NCBI RefSeq assembly: GCF_900115715.1 | Contig: NZ_FOXM01000010.1 | Span: 1 to 64,000 of the forward strand | Length of the DNA stretch: 64,000 nt | Direction of reading: 5' to 3' | DNA from: Geopseudomonas sagittaria | GTDB lineage: Bacteria; Pseudomonadota; Gammaproteobacteria; Pseudomonadales; Pseudomonadaceae | Part shown: piece after piece, positions 46,042 through 56,805 of the stretch | Position numbering within the stretch: position 1 is the stretch's first letter | Layout: every line of letters starts with the position of its first letter | Made by a program: the position numbers and the translations under genes | Notes under the pieces: generated by a model | The model's database searches: none | What the model saw: the letters and a program-made list of their open reading frames with translations, nothing else | What the model was told of the DNA's origin: nothing

Positions 46042-48261
46042 CTAGCGGGCAGTCAGACGCCAGGCGCGGTGGATCTTCGGGTTGCGGGCGAAGTCCGGGT
46101 CGAGGGTCTGCGCACTGATCTCCTCCACCGCATAGCGCTGCTCCAGCGCCGGATCGAGCTGGAACTTGCGGAAGTTGTTGGAGAAGTACAGCACGCCGCC
46201 CCTGGCCAGGCGCGCCATGGCCAGATCGATCAGGTGCACGTGGTCACGCTGCACGTCGAACACGCCTTCCATGCGCTTGGAGTTGGAGAAGGTCGGCGGA
46301 TCGATGAAGATCAGCTCGTATTCGTTCCGATCGGCCTCCAGCCACTCCATCACGTCGCCCTGCTCGAGCTTGTGCTTGTCGGAGAAGCCGTTGAGCGCCA
46401 GGTTGCGCCGCGCCCAGTCCAGGTAGGTCTTCGACAGGTCGACGCTGGTGGTGCTGCGCGCGCCGCCCTTGGCCGCATGCACGGTGGCGGTCGCGGTGTA
46501 GCAGTACAGGTTGAGGAAGCGCTTGCCGGCCGCCTCGCGCTGGATGCGCATGCGCAGCGGACGGTGGTCGAGGAACAGGCCGGTATCGAGGTAGTCGGTC
46601 AGGTTGACCAGCAGCTTGACGCCGCCCTCGCTGACCTCCATGAAGCGGCCCTGCTGGTCCTGGCGCTCGTACTGCTTCTTGCCGGCCTGGCGCTCGCGGC
46701 GCTTGATCACCACCCGCGCCGGATCCATGTCCAGCGCCTGGGGAATCGCCGCCAGGGCGTCGAGCAGGCGCGCCTGGGCCTTGTCCGGATCGATCGAACG
46801 CGGCGGCGCGTATTCCTGCACGTGCACCCAGTCGCGGTACAGGTCCACCGCCAGGGCGTATTCGGGCATGTCGGCATCGTACAGGCGGTAGCACTCGACG
46901 CCTTCCTTGCGCGCCCACTTGCCCAGGGTCTTGAGGTTCTTCTGCAGGCGGTTGGCGAACATCTGCCCGCCCTCGGACAGGCGTGCCGGTTCGCTGCGCA
47001 CCGCCGGCGGACGCTCGACCAGCTGGCCGCCGATCATCCGCGCCTGGCTCGGCACCGGCTGCGTGGCCGACTCGTTGCGCCCGGTGACGAACTGCTCGGG
47101 CAGCACCTTGAACAGCAGCAGCTTGCACGGCAGCGCGCCGTTCCAGAAGGCGTACTGCTTGTGGCTGCGGATGCCCATGCGCTTGCCCAGCTCCGGGGCG
47201 CCGGTGAATACCGCCGCTTCCCAGTTCAGGCACGCCTGGCGCAGGCGCTCGCCGAGGTTCTGGTAGAGATACAGCAGGCTGGCTTCGTCGCCGAGGCGCT
47301 CGCCGTAGGGCGGGTTGCACACCACCAGGCCCTTCTGGTTCTGGTCCGGACGCGGCTCGAAGGTGGCCAGTTCGCCCTGGTAGATCTTCACCCACTCGGC
47401 CAGCCCGGCGCGCTCGACGTTGTTGCGCCCCGGCTGGATCAGGCGCGGATCGGCCTCGTAGCCACGGATCCACAACGGCTCGCGGGCCAGGCCGGCGGCG
47501 GCGCGCGCCTCGGCTTCCTCGTGGAGTTTCTTCCAGATGGCCGGCACGTGACCGAGCCAGTTGGAGAAGCCCCACTTCTCGCGCTTGAGGTTGGGGGCGA
47601 TGTCGGCGGCGATCATCCCCGCCTCGACCAGGAAGGTGCCGACACCGCACATCGGGTCGGCCAGCGCGCCGCCCTCGGCGGCGATGCGCGGCCAGCCGGC
47701 ACGGATCAGGATCGCCGCGGCGAGGTTTTCCTTGAGTGGCGCCGCACCCTGCTGCAGGCGGTAGCCGCGCTGGTGCAGGCTGAAGCCGGACAGATCCAGC
47801 GACAGCACCAGCTCGCCGCGCTCGAGACGCGCGTGGATGCGCAGGTCGGGCTCGTACTTGTCCACCGACGGGCGCTCGCCGGACGCGGTGCGCAGGCTGT
47901 CGACGATGCCGTCCTTGACCTTGAGGGCACCGAAGTGGGTGTTGTCGATGCCGGCGCCACGCCCGGAGAACTCCACCGCCAGGCTGCCAGTGGGCAGCAT
48001 GTGCTCGCTCCAGTCGATCGAGCGCACCGCCTCGTAGAGCATCTCGGCGTTGTCCACCGGGAAGCGGCCAAGGACCAGCAGCACACGGTTGGCCAGGCGC
48101 GACCACAGGCACAGGCGATAGGCGGTTTCCAGGCTGCCCTGGCCCTGCACGGCGGCCACCTGCGAGCGTCCCTCGAGCAGGCCCAGTGCGTTGGCCTCCT
48201 CGAGCAGCAGGGTTTCCAGGCCCTTGGGACTGGTGAGAACGAGTGGGTACAGATCTGACAT
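46042..48261 (-). CDS. rlmL: RlmKL 23S rRNA methyltransferase
   Basis: 739 residues. RlmL part (about 1-395): THUMP domain, then a methyltransferase with CNPPYGERLG, making m2G2445. RlmK part (about 440-739): LNLYCYTATATVHAA and FIDPPTFSNSK, making m7G2069. A longer upstream start is rejected; ATG at 48261 gives MSDLYPLVLTSPKGLE, the family N-terminus. Confidence 0.95.
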   Translation of the reverse strand: MSDLYPLVLTSPKGLETLLLEEANALGLLEGRSQVAAVQGQGSLETAYRLCLWSRLANRVLLVLGRFPVDNAEMLYEAVRSIDWSEHMLPTGSLAVEFSGRGAGIDNTHFGALKVKDGIVDSLRTASGERPSVDKYEPDLRIHARLERGELVLSLDLSGFSLHQRGYRLQQGAAPLKENLAAAILIRAGWPRIAAEGGALADPMCGVGTFLVEAGMIAADIAPNLKREKWGFSNWLGHVPAIWKKLHEEAEARAAAGLAREPLWIRGYEADPRLIQPGRNNVERAGLAEWVKIYQGELATFEPRPDQNQKGLVVCNPPYGERLGDEASLLYLYQNLGERLRQACLNWEAAVFTGAPELGKRMGIRSHKQYAFWNGALPCKLLLFKVLPEQFVTGRNESATQPVPSQARMIGGQLVERPPAVRSEPARLSEGGQMFANRLQKNLKTLGKWARKEGVECYRLYDADMPEYALAVDLYRDWVHVQEYAPPRSIDPDKAQARLLDALAAIPQALDMDPARVVIKRRERQAGKKQYERQDQQGRFMEVSEGGVKLLVNLTDYLDTGLFLDHRPLRMRIQREAAGKRFLNLYCYTATATVHAAKGGARSTTSVDLSKTYLDWARRNLALNGFSDKHKLEQGDVMEWLEADRNEYELIFIDPPTFSNSKRMEGVFDVQRDHVHLIDLAMARLARGGVLYFSNNFRKFQLDPALEQRYAVEEISAQTLDPDFARNPKIHRAWRLTAR

Positions 48262-48678
48262 GCAGTAATCCAGGGGCAGGGCCCGTAATGGCCAGAGGGC
48301 GGAGCCCGTAATGGGTAATTGATTGTAACGCCGGGTTACAGGCAACCCTTCGTCGGAAGATGGCCGCCGGCAGTGGCGACCCTCCTCAAAGTGTTCAGTA
48401 TCGGTACAAAGTCTGCCACAACGCGAGCCAGCGGGTGCGCCAGGCGATGGCCGAGGCGACTTCTTATAGTCTAGATACCATTTTGATTAAGCCCTTATGA
48501 CAAAACGATCATTCACAGGATCGTGGGCATTGGTTAGAACTGAACTCAGTCCGCAGCCGCAAGAGCTGCGGAATTTGCTCGCCACGCCGGCAGCGGGCAG
48601 CACGCAAGTGGCAGACAATCTGCCTGGCCTCCAAGAGGCCAACGGGACAGTACAGTCAACGAACGAGGGCAATACCCG
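48262..48678. other. Intergenic region rlmL / rmf (417 bp)
   Basis: Holds the divergent promoters; a TATAGT -10-like element near 48463 could drive rmf, giving a leader of about 200 bases. A 61-residue open frame inside it (48497-48682) is not supported: no family, and it overlaps the rmf start. Confidence 0.5.
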
Positions 48679-48894
48679 ATGAGAAGACTTAAGCGTGATC
48701 CGTTGGAAAGAGCCTTTTTGCGCGGTTATCAGTATGGCGTCAGCGGGAAATCCCGTGACATGTGCCCCTTCACCCTTCCCACCGCTCGCCAGGCCTGGCT
48801 CAGCGGCTGGCGCGAAGGGCGTGTCGACAACTGGGAGGGCATGACCGGCGCCGCCGGCGTTCATCGTCTCAACGAGCTACACGCTGTCGGCTGA
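48679..48894 (+). CDS. rmf: Ribosome modulation factor
   Basis: 71 residues, basic: LKRDPLERAFLRGYQYGVSGKSRDMCP and WLSGWREG match RMF. Dimerises ribosomes into 100S particles in stationary phase. GAGGGC upstream of the ATG. Confidence 0.95.
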   Translation: MRRLKRDPLERAFLRGYQYGVSGKSRDMCPFTLPTARQAWLSGWREGRVDNWEGMTGAAGVHRLNELHAVG

Positions 48895-48943
48895 ACCTGA
48901 CTCCGGTTCAGCCCACCAACACCGGCTTTTTCCATCCATCCTC

Positions 48944-48975
48944 GCCAGGGCTCCTTCGGGAGCCCTGTTCTTTTC
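48944..48975 (+). terminator. Terminator between rmf and pyrD
   Basis: CAGGGCTC-CTTCG-GGAGCCCTG then TTCTTTT; serves rmf. Confidence 0.85.
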
Positions 48976-48986
48976 CGGCTCGCCGC

Positions 48987-50009
48987 TTACGGCTTGCCGG
49001 ATGCCGCGATGGCATCCACCGCGGCACGGATCAGCGCCGGCCCCTTGTAGATGAAGCCGGAGTAGATCTGCACCAGGCTGGCACCGGCGGCAATCTTCTC
49101 CGCCGCATGCACGCCCTCGGTGATCCCGCCCACCGCAATGATCGGCAGACGCCCCGCCAGCTCACCGGCCAGCACGCGGACGGTGTGGGTGCTCTTGTCG
49201 CGCACCGGCGCACCGGACAGGCCGCCGGCCTCGTCGGCATGCGCCAGCCCTTCGACGCCCTCGCGACCGAGGGTGGTGTTGGTGGCGATCACCGCATCCA
49301 TGCCGGTGTCCAGCAGGGCGCGGGCGACCAGCACGGTTTCCTCGTCGCTCATGTCCGGGGCGATCTTGATCGCCAGCGGCACGCGGCGGCCATGGCGCGC
49401 GGTCAGCTCTTCCTGGCGCACGCGCAGGGCCTCGAGCAGCTGCTTGAGCGAGTCGCCGAACTGCAGGCTGCGCAGGCCGGGGGTGTTCGGCGAGCTGACG
49501 TTGACCGTCACGTAGCTGGCATGGGCATAGACCTTGTCCAGGCCGATCAGGTAGTCGTCCACCGCGCGCTCGACGGGGGTATCGAAGTTCTTGCCGATGT
49601 TGATGCCCAGCACGCCGCGATACTTGGCCGCCTGGACCCGCTCCAGCAGGTGATCGACGCCCTGGTTGTTGAAGCCCATGCGGTTGATGATCGCCTCGGC
49701 CTGCGGCAGGCGGAACAGCCGCGGCTTGGGATTGCCCGGCTGCGGCCGCGGGGTGACGGTGCCGATCTCGATGAAGCCGAAGCCCAGCTGGGCAAAGCCG
49801 TCGATGGCGTCGCCGTTCTTGTCCAGACCGGCCGCCAGGCCGACCGGATTGGGGAATTCCAGGCCCATCACCGTCACCGGCAGGCGCGGGGTCTGGCAGA
49901 CCAGGCGATTGAGGCCGAGTCGGCCACCGGCACCAATCAGGTCGACAGCCAGTTCGTGGGAGGTTTCCGGATTCAGTTTGAACAGCAGCTCGCGAGCCAG
50001 AGCATACAT
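48987..50009 (-). CDS. pyrD: Dihydroorotate dehydrogenase (quinone)
   Basis: 340 residues, class 2 Pyr[17 protein letters not shown] with catalytic Ser, KIAPD and IAVGGI FMN-binding segments. Membrane-associated via the N-terminal helices ([19 protein letters not shown]). Oxidises dihydroorotate to orotate in pyrimidine synthesis. Confidence 0.96.
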   Translation of the reverse strand: MYALARELLFKLNPETSHELAVDLIGAGGRLGLNRLVCQTPRLPVTVMGLEFPNPVGLAAGLDKNGDAIDGFAQLGFGFIEIGTVTPRPQPGNPKPRLFRLPQAEAIINRMGFNNQGVDHLLERVQAAKYRGVLGINIGKNFDTPVERAVDDYLIGLDKVYAHASYVTVNVSSPNTPGLRSLQFGDSLKQLLEALRVRQEELTARHGRRVPLAIKIAPDMSDEETVLVARALLDTGMDAVIATNTTLGREGVEGLAHADEAGGLSGAPVRDKSTHTVRVLAGELAGRLPIIAVGGITEGVHAAEKIAAGASLVQIYSGFIYKGPALIRAAVDAIAASGKP

Positions 50010-50242
50010 GGGCAGGGGTCATCAGCAGGTCATCGGGGCGCAGATTATAGCCCAGGCGCCGCTGCCGGGCGAAGTCGCCGCCGCCCATCCGAAAGCGGCC
50101 GTTTCCGGCACCAGCGATGCGCCAGCATTTTTTCGCAAGGCGAAGTCGGTTAATCTTGACGTCTGTTAGGCCGCTGCCGGCAGGCGCCATCCGCCACAGC
50201 ACCTATAACTTATCTGTATGCAGGAAGCATTCAGGCGTGCAC

Positions 50243-51109
50243 ATGTCCTCTTTTTCTCTGATCGATCGTCTTGCAGGCATGCTCGGCCTCTTCGGCCTGG
50301 CGCGTCGCGGCAGTCAGCAGCTGCGCGAGCAGGCTGCCCGCCTGCGCCTGCCTTTCGGTCCGCTGCCGGAAGTACCGGACAGCATCTGGTGGCAGGAGGG
50401 CCCACCGTTGCAGCGCCTGGCCGATCTGCCCCGCAGTGCGCTGTCCGGGCCGGTCCAGGAGGACAAGGCGGCGGCTCACGCGGCACTGCGCGCCCTGATC
50501 ACCCTGAACGCCCGGCCGATCAGCGAGTTCGACCTGCGCTGGGTCGACGGTCTCGGCGGTGCAGCCGAGCCGGGCGCCCGCTTCACCCGCTTCGAGGACT
50601 ATGCGGCCTCACCGGCCTGCCGCAGCATCCGCCTGATCAGCTACAAGGACTTCAGTCGCACCCTGGCGCAGGCCCTGCCGCATCACGCCAGCGGCGAAAC
50701 CCTGCACCTGCGCCAGGCCAACTGGCGCGGGGAGCGCTACTTCTGGAGCGGCGAGCAGGCGCCGCAGGCCTTCGCCTGTGCGGTCGCCTATGCCCGGCGT
50801 CGCGGCCTGACCCTGCAGATGCCGGCGGTGCTCAGCGAATACCGCCTCAACCGCGGCGGGCTCGAGCAGCTGGAAAGCGGTTACCACGTCCTCGCCATGC
50901 CCGCCGCCGCCTGGAGCGATGCGCGCTTCATGCGCCTGCTGCTCACTGGCATGCCCTACTCGCGCCTGGCCCTCCTGCGCGACAGCGGCGGCCCGGAGTT
51001 TCTCCTCCTGCCGCGTACCCAGAGCGAGGCCAACGCCCTCGGCGAGGGGCTGCGCGAGGCCGGCGCCGCCGACGTCTGCGCCTGGCTGCGCGCCCTGCTG
51101 CCGAACTGA
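50243..51109 (+). CDS. DUF6685-like conserved hypothetical
   Basis: 288 residues, no membrane segment, no recognised catalytic motif. Trp/Arg-rich patches (SIWWQEGPPLQRLADLP; RGERYFWSGEQAPQAF) suggest a folded soluble domain. The name is from general memory of Pseudomonas proteins of this type. It converges on the GGDEF-EAL gene. Confidence 0.6.
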   Translation: MSSFSLIDRLAGMLGLFGLARRGSQQLREQAARLRLPFGPLPEVPDSIWWQEGPPLQRLADLPRSALSGPVQEDKAAAHAALRALITLNARPISEFDLRWVDGLGGAAEPGARFTRFEDYAASPACRSIRLISYKDFSRTLAQALPHHASGETLHLRQANWRGERYFWSGEQAPQAFACAVAYARRRGLTLQMPAVLSEYRLNRGGLEQLESGYHVLAMPAAAWSDARFMRLLLTGMPYSRLALLRDSGGPEFLLLPRTQSEANALGEGLREAGAADVCAWLRALLPN

Positions 51110-51122
51110 CTCCGGCCTTCAG

Positions 51123-54100
51123 TCAGGCCGGCACAGCGGCCTGTTCACGCGCCAGCCGCACCTGCGCCAGTGCCGCAGGCACCGGCCGGCCGCACAGGTA
51201 ACCCTGCACCGCATCGCAACCCAGCGACCGCAGCAGCTCCAGCTGGCTCGCATTCTCGACGCCCTCGGCCACCACCCGCAGATCCAGACCCTGGCCCATG
51301 GCGATGATGGTGGCGACGATCTTGTCGGCCCGCGCGTCCTGGCCCAGACCGTCGATGAAGCTCTTGTCGATCTTCAGCTTGTCGATGGGGAAGCGGCTCA
51401 GATAGGCCAGCGACGAATAGCCGGTGCCGAAGTCGTCCACCGCCAGCTGCACGCCGAGCGCCTTGAGCTCGCCCAGACGCTCCTGGGTTTCCAGATTCTG
51501 CGCCATCAGCGCGCCCTCGGTGATCTCCAGCTCGAGCAGCTCGCCGGGCAGGCCGCTGTCCGCCAGCGCCTGGCGCACCAGTTCGACCACGTCCAGGTGC
51601 TGGAACTGGCGCGGTGACAGGTTGACGCTGACCGGCACCTTGTCCAGGCCGGCCGCGCGCCAGCGCACCGCCTGGCGGCAGGCCTCGTGCAGCACCCAGT
51701 CGCCGAGAGCGAGGATCAACCCGGTCTCCTCGAGCAGGGGAATGAACACCGCGGGCGAAACCCCCTCGCCACTTTCCGGACGCCAGCGCACCAGCGCCTC
51801 GAAGCCGAGGGTCCGGCCACTGGCGACATCCACCTGCGGCTGGTAGTACAGCTCGAACTCCTCCGCGGTGATCGCCCGGTGCAGGCGGCTTTCCAGGGCC
51901 TGGCGGTTTTCCGCGGCGCGGGTCAGTTCCAGGGTATGGAACTGGTAACCGTTGCGGCCGTTCTCCTTGGCCTGATACATGGCCACATCCGCACAGCGGA
52001 TCAGCTCGGCCATTTCCTGACCATCGTCGGGGAACAGGCTGATGCCGATGCTGGCGCCGACGAACAGCTCGTGGCCGCTGCCGACGCGGAACGGCTGCTG
52101 CAGCAGGTTGATCAGGTCCTGGGCGACCAGCGCCGCCTCCTCCGGGTGACCGATGCCCTCGAGGATCAGCAGGAACTCGTCGCCGCCGAGGCGGGCGAAC
52201 ATGTCCTCGGCGCGGATGCGCTGGCACAGGCGGCGGGCGATCAGCACCAGCAGCTCGTCGCCCACCGAGTGGCCGAGACTGTCGTTGACCCGCTTGAAGC
52301 CATCGAGGTCGAGGAACAGCACCGCCACCTTGCAGTGCTGGCGACGGGCGCGCTCGATGGCGCTGTTGAGATGCGACTGCACCAGGATGCGGTTGGGCAG
52401 CTCGGTCAGCGGGTCGTAGTGGGCCAGACGCTCGAGCTGCGCCTCGGACTCCTTGAGCTGGGAAATGTCGCTGAATACCGCCACATAGTTGGTCAGCTTG
52501 CCCTTGTCGTCACGCACCGCGCTGATGCTGTGCCACTGCGGGAACACCTCGCCACTCCTGCGCCGGTTCCACACCTCGCCCTGCCAGTGGCCATCGGCGA
52601 GCAGGGTATCCCACATCTCGCGGTAGAACTCCTTGCTCTGCCGGCCGGAGCTGACGATGCTGGGATTGCGCCCGAGCACCTCGTGCTCCTCGTAGCCGGT
52701 GATGTCGCAGAAGGCGCGATTGACCGCAATGATCTGCGGACTGGTGTCGGTGATCACCACCCCCTCGCGGGCACTGGTGAACACCGCCGCGGCATGCCGC
52801 AGCTTCTCGTCGCTCACCTTGCGCGCGGAAATGTCGATCAGCAGGCTCTCGAGCCAGGTCGCCTCGCCGCTCGAGTCGCGATGCACGCGGGTATAGTCCT
52901 CGACCCACAGATAGCTGCCGACGCCGCTGCGGATGCGGTATTCGAGGACGAACTCGGGGCGCAGTTCGTGGATGCTGCGCTCGACCTCGGCGAGGACCTG
53001 CGCCAGGTCGTCGGGGTGGATCAGCGTGGTAAACCAGCGCGGGCCATCAAGCAGGCTGTCCACCGAGTAACCCCAGCGCTCGACGTTCTCCGACACATAC
53101 TGCAGCGGCCAGCCGGTCTGCACCTTGCGGCGCAGCATGACCATCGGGCTGGCCACCACCGCATCCACCACCGCCTGGACGGTTTCGCGGTCCTTGTAAC
53201 GCTGGGTCACGTCCAGCAGGGTGCCGATGATCGCCGGCATGCCATCCAGCTCGATGCGGGTACCAAAGGCCTCGGCCATGAACTCGCGACCAGTGCGGGT
53301 CAGCGCGCGGAACTCGTAGTGCGCCGACACCAGCTCGCCGCGCTCGCGCCGTTCGAGCATCTCGCAGACCAGCGCGCGGTCACTCTCGCAGACCAGATCC
53401 AGCAGCGAACGGGCCACCAGTTCCTGCGGCTGGTAGCCGAACCACTCGGCCAGGCGCGGGTTGGCGTACTCGAAGTGGCCGTCGCGCAGCACGTAGACCC
53501 CCACCAGCGACTGTTCGACCAGACCGCGGAAGCGCGCCTCGTTGGCCTGCAGCTCGGCGCCGGCATCCAGCTCCGCCTGGATGTCGAAGGCGCTGCCGAG
53601 GTAGCCACTGAACTGGCCATCACGCCCGACCAGCGGCTCGCCGTGCAGCTGCATCCAGTGGTGGCGACCGGAGCGCGTGCGCAGACGCAGGCGCATGGCA
53701 AAGGCCTCCCCGCACGCCCCCTGGCCGGGCCCCAGCAGCGACTCGAGGCGGGCGCGGTCGTCCGCGTGCAGCGCCTGCCACCATCCCTCATGCAGGCTCT
53801 CGGCCTGACTGAGGCCGGTGAAGTGGCTCCAGGCGGCGTTCACGTAGACACAGCGTTGCTGCGCATCCACCTGCCAGACCGGGCTGGGGATGCAGTTGAG
53901 CAGGTATTGGTTGTAGTCACGCGCGCTGATCACCCGCTGCATCAGGGCGCCGAACTCGGCAGCCAGCTGCCCGACCTCGTCGCCGCCGAGCACCGGCAGC
54001 GTGTCGATCCGTCCGCTGCTCAGGTGGCGGACATCCTGGAGCAGCTCCTCGATGCGATCGGTGAGCAGCCGCTTGAGCAACCAGGCCAGCAGCACGGCCA

Positions 54101-54659
54101 TCAGCAACAGCGGCAGCAGCAACAGGAGCAGCTGGTTGCCGGTACGCGACCAGGCGTGGGCGCGCAGGGTATCGCTGCGCATGGCCAGCACCACCATGCC
54201 CTGCCCCGGCGCCGCGGGGTCTTCCACCAGCGGGTAGCCGCCGATCAGCAACTCTTCCCGCTCCAGCCAGTGCAGGTGATTGTCCGCCCCCTGTTCACGC
54301 TCGTGCAGCAGCCGCTCGATGGCCGGGACGCTCAGCGGCATGCGTGCGGCGCCCTGCGGCAGACTGAGGGTACGCATCTGCCCGGCATCGTCGAGCACCG
54401 CCGCGTAGACCAGCGCAGGATGGTTGAGGTGCTCGGAGAACAGGTGGCCGACCCGGTCGGTCGTCTCGGGGCTGCCCTGGCCCAGTCCGCTGGCCAGGAA
54501 GTGGCCGATAAAGTCGGTGGTGGTTTCCAGCTCGCCCATCGCCTCCTGCAGCGAGTGGCGATAGACCGACACCACCTGATAGACGGAGACCAACAGGCCG
54601 AAGCAGAGAAAGGCACTCAGCAGCAACGCACGCAGAGTGAACAGGCGACTCATCCGCAA
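51123..54659 (-). CDS. Membrane PAS-GGDEF-EAL c-di-GMP protein
   Basis: 1178 residues. Two membrane helices (about 8-33 and 175-195) flank a periplasmic sensor; a HAMP-like linker follows, then about four PAS domains (about 245-740), GGDEF (LGGDEF near 880) and EAL (FEALVRW near 990) with DDFGTGYSS and AEGVE intact. Both domains look catalytically competent, so the protein could make or degrade c-di-GMP depending on signal. ATG at 54653 is an equally good start. Confidence 0.92.
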   Translation of the reverse strand: MRMSRLFTLRALLLSAFLCFGLLVSVYQVVSVYRHSLQEAMGELETTTDFIGHFLASGLGQGSPETTDRVGHLFSEHLNHPALVYAAVLDDAGQMRTLSLPQGAARMPLSVPAIERLLHEREQGADNHLHWLEREELLIGGYPLVEDPAAPGQGMVVLAMRSDTLRAHAWSRTGNQLLLLLLPLLLMAVLLAWLLKRLLTDRIEELLQDVRHLSSGRIDTLPVLGGDEVGQLAAEFGALMQRVISARDYNQYLLNCIPSPVWQVDAQQRCVYVNAAWSHFTGLSQAESLHEGWWQALHADDRARLESLLGPGQGACGEAFAMRLRLRTRSGRHHWMQLHGEPLVGRDGQFSGYLGSAFDIQAELDAGAELQANEARFRGLVEQSLVGVYVLRDGHFEYANPRLAEWFGYQPQELVARSLLDLVCESDRALVCEMLERRERGELVSAHYEFRALTRTGREFMAEAFGTRIELDGMPAIIGTLLDVTQRYKDRETVQAVVDAVVASPMVMLRRKVQTGWPLQYVSENVERWGYSVDSLLDGPRWFTTLIHPDDLAQVLAEVERSIHELRPEFVLEYRIRSGVGSYLWVEDYTRVHRDSSGEATWLESLLIDISARKVSDEKLRHAAAVFTSAREGVVITDTSPQIIAVNRAFCDITGYEEHEVLGRNPSIVSSGRQSKEFYREMWDTLLADGHWQGEVWNRRRSGEVFPQWHSISAVRDDKGKLTNYVAVFSDISQLKESEAQLERLAHYDPLTELPNRILVQSHLNSAIERARRQHCKVAVLFLDLDGFKRVNDSLGHSVGDELLVLIARRLCQRIRAEDMFARLGGDEFLLILEGIGHPEEAALVAQDLINLLQQPFRVGSGHELFVGASIGISLFPDDGQEMAELIRCADVAMYQAKENGRNGYQFHTLELTRAAENRQALESRLHRAITAEEFELYYQPQVDVASGRTLGFEALVRWRPESGEGVSPAVFIPLLEETGLILALGDWVLHEACRQAVRWRAAGLDKVPVSVNLSPRQFQHLDVVELVRQALADSGLPGELLELEITEGALMAQNLETQERLGELKALGVQLAVDDFGTGYSSLAYLSRFPIDKLKIDKSFIDGLGQDARADKIVATIIAMGQGLDLRVVAEGVENASQLELLRSLGCDAVQGYLCGRPVPAALAQVRLAREQAAVPA

Positions 54660-54825
54660 GCTCTCCAGGGCAGAATTCTTCCACTAAGGCGATGAAAGCC
54701 GGTTCGGCGTATGCCAGGCAAACACTCCGCGGGCGCGGACGACGGGAAATCGAGGTGCACGAGGTTGCCGCTGTTGCTCAACGCTTCCGACGGCACACTT
54801 TGCATGCACCTGCGACAGAAATGCA

Positions 54826-54855
54826 AAAGGGTCACTCCTTAAAGCGTAACCCTTT
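54826..54855 (-). terminator. Terminator of tRNA-Arg(CCU)
   Basis: Minus strand AAAGGGT, loop of 16, ACCCTTTTG. Weak to moderate; 18 bases past the tRNA 3' end. Confidence 0.55.
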
Positions 54856-54872
54856 GATTTACATCAAGAACT

Positions 54873-54949
54873 TGGTGCGCGAGGGGGGATTCGAACCCCC
54901 GACCTACCGCTTAGGAGGCGGTCGCTCTATCCAGCTGAGCTACAGGCGC
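54873..54949 (-). tRNA. tRNA-Arg (anticodon CCU)
   Basis: 77 bases with encoded CCA. Anticodon loop TCCTAAG on a CCGCC/GGCGG-type stem, T-arm GGGGGTTCGAATCCCCC, D-arm AGCTCAGCTGGATAGAGC. Two non-pairing positions in the acceptor stem (5-68, 6-67) are apparent; I believe this is normal for the Pseudomonas gene. Confidence 0.93.
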
Positions 54950-55278
54950 ACACGGCCGGCGATGTTAAACGAGGCGCTGCGACTTGTCATGCCCCGGCGG
55001 CACACATGGCTGCCTGATGTGGCCGATGCACGTCAGCCGATGCGGCAATGCAGAACCATTCGCAATTCCGGGACCGGCAACTGGCCATGGCTGCAGCCAG
55101 GGGGCACACTCGCGCCTCAGGCAATTTCGGAGAAAAACCATGCACAGGAATGCAATGGAAAGGAACAACGGCGGAGCAGAGCTTCGGGAGATGAACGCAC
55201 GCCGGAAACTGCGGTCATAACGTCGTTACCTCGCATCCTCATCAGCAAACCTACTGCCCAACCGGTTATCGACAGCCT
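54950..55278. other. Upstream region of amrZ (329 bp)
   Basis: No gene seen. Short open frames here overlap the tRNA and have no support. The start-proximal part is a leader for amrZ; I cannot identify a promoter with confidence. Confidence 0.4.
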
Positions 55279-55581
55279 ATGAAACAGAGTCCCCCCTCTC
55301 GCTCCAGCCGCAGCGCCGACAAGTTTGTCGTGCGGCTGCCCGAGGGCATGCGCGCACGCATCGCCGAAGTGGCCCGCCACTACCACCGCAGCATGAACTC
55401 CGAGATCATTGCCCGCCTGGAAAAGACCCTGCTGGCCGAGGGCAACCTGCCGAGCGAAACCGCCAGCGCGCCGACCCATACCGAACTGCATCCCCACGAG
55501 CATCAACTGCTCCAGCACTTTCGCCGCCTGCCGCAGCCCCAGCAGAGCGCGCTGATCGCCCTGCTCAACGTCAAGGGCTGA
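55279..55581 (+). CDS. amrZ: AmrZ/AlgZ ribbon-helix-helix regulator
   Basis: 100 residues (AmrZ of P. aeruginosa 108). The Arc-type RHH (about 14-52) reads [21 protein letters not shown] and [13 protein letters not shown], nearly identical to AmrZ, and the C-terminal tetramerisation tail ([20 protein letters not shown]) is kept. In Pseudomonas it activates alginate genes and represses flagella and some c-di-GMP genes. Alginate is essential for Azotobacter encystment, which would make this a key regulator; that link is inference. Confidence 0.9.
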   Translation: MKQSPPSRSSRSADKFVVRLPEGMRARIAEVARHYHRSMNSEIIARLEKTLLAEGNLPSETASAPTHTELHPHEHQLLQHFRRLPQPQQSALIALLNVKG

Positions 55582-55596
55582 CCCCCGCAAGCAAAA

Positions 55597-55624
55597 AGGC
55601 CCCCCGGCTTGCACCGGGGGGCCT
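55597..55624. terminator. Bidirectional terminator amrZ/oadB
   Basis: AGGCCCCCCGG, 6-base loop, CCGGGGGGCCT, with an A-run on the left that becomes T's for the minus-strand oadB message. Confidence 0.85.
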
Positions 55625-55658
55625 GTTCAGCGACGGCCGCACGCGGCTCGCCAGGGCC

Positions 55659-56795
55659 TCAACCGACGAAGTTGAGCAGCACCCCCGCAGCCACCGCAGA
55701 ACCGATCACCCCGGCCACGTTCGGCCCCATGGCGTGCATCAGCAGGAAGTTCTGCGGATTGGCCTCGAGGCCGACCTTGTTCGACACCCGCGCCGCCATC
55801 GGCACCGCCGACACGCCGGCCGAGCCGATCAGCGGATTGACCTTGTGGGTGCTGAACAGGTTCATGAACTTGGCCATCAACACACCCGCCGCCGTACCGC
55901 CGCAGAAGGCGATCATGCCCAGCACCAGGATGCCGAGGGTCTTCAGCTGCAGGAAGGCATCCGCCGACAGCTTGGAACCCACGGTCAGGCCCAGGGCGAT
56001 GGTGACGATGTTGATCAGCGCGTTGCGCGAGGTGTCGGCCAGACGCTCGACCACCCCGGCTTCGCGCAGCAGGTTGCCGAAGGCGAACATGCCGATCAGC
56101 GGCGCGGCATCCGGCAACAGCATGCCGATCAGCACGCACAGCACCAGCGGGAAGACGATCTTCTCGACCTGGCTGACGTGGCGCAGCTGCGACATGACGA
56201 TCGCGCGCTCTTCCGGCGTGGTCAGTGCGCGCATGATCGGCGGCTGCAGCAGCGGTACCAGAGCCATGTAGGAGTAGGCCGCCACGGCGATCGGACCGAG
56301 CAGCTCCGGTGCCAGCTTGGAGGTCACGAAGATCGAGGTCGGCCCGTCCGCCCCGCCGATGATGGCGATGGAGGCCGCTTCCTTGAGGGTGAACTCCATG
56401 CCCGGAATGCCCATCGCGGTGAGCGCCAGGGCGCCGAGCAGGGTACCGAAGATACCGAACTGCGCCGCAGCGCCGAGCAGCAGGGTCTTCGGGTTGGCCA
56501 GCATCGGACCGAAGTCGGTCATCGCCCCCACACCCATGAAGATCAGCAACGGAAACACGCTGGTCGGCAGACCGACTTCATAGAACAGGTGCAGCAGACC
56601 GGCGCCTTCGGCCATGTTCGCCACCGGAATGTTGGCGAGAATCCCGCCGAAACCGATGGGGATCAGCAACAGCGGCTCGAAGCCCTTGCGGACCGCCAGG
56701 TAGATCAGGCCGATGCACACCGCCATCATCAGCGCCTGACCCGGCTCCAGATGATAGAGGCCGGTGCTCTGCCACAGCTTGAGAAGCTTTTCCAT
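55659..56795 (-). CDS. oadB: Sodium-pumping decarboxylase beta subunit
   Basis: 378 residues, about nine to ten transmembrane helices, with [20 protein letters not shown] and [19 protein letters not shown], signatures of OadB/GcdB. Couples decarboxylation of carboxybiotin to Na+ export. Starts 10 bases after the oadA stop. Confidence 0.93.
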   Translation of the reverse strand: MEKLLKLWQSTGLYHLEPGQALMMAVCIGLIYLAVRKGFEPLLLIPIGFGGILANIPVANMAEGAGLLHLFYEVGLPTSVFPLLIFMGVGAMTDFGPMLANPKTLLLGAAAQFGIFGTLLGALALTAMGIPGMEFTLKEAASIAIIGGADGPTSIFVTSKLAPELLGPIAVAAYSYMALVPLLQPPIMRALTTPEERAIVMSQLRHVSQVEKIVFPLVLCVLIGMLLPDAAPLIGMFAFGNLLREAGVVERLADTSRNALINIVTIALGLTVGSKLSADAFLQLKTLGILVLGMIAFCGGTAAGVLMAKFMNLFSTHKVNPLIGSAGVSAVPMAARVSNKVGLEANPQNFLLMHAMGPNVAGVIGSAVAAGVLLNFVG

Positions 56796-56805
56796 GCGCC
56801 GCTCC

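Noticed and set aside
48497-48682. 61-residue frame before rmf
   Set aside because: No family resemblance and it overlaps the rmf start; treated as leader.
54692-55282. Open frame across tRNA-Arg(CCU)
   Set aside because: Its protein is the well-known false translation of a tRNA (REGGFEPPTYRL); no gene.
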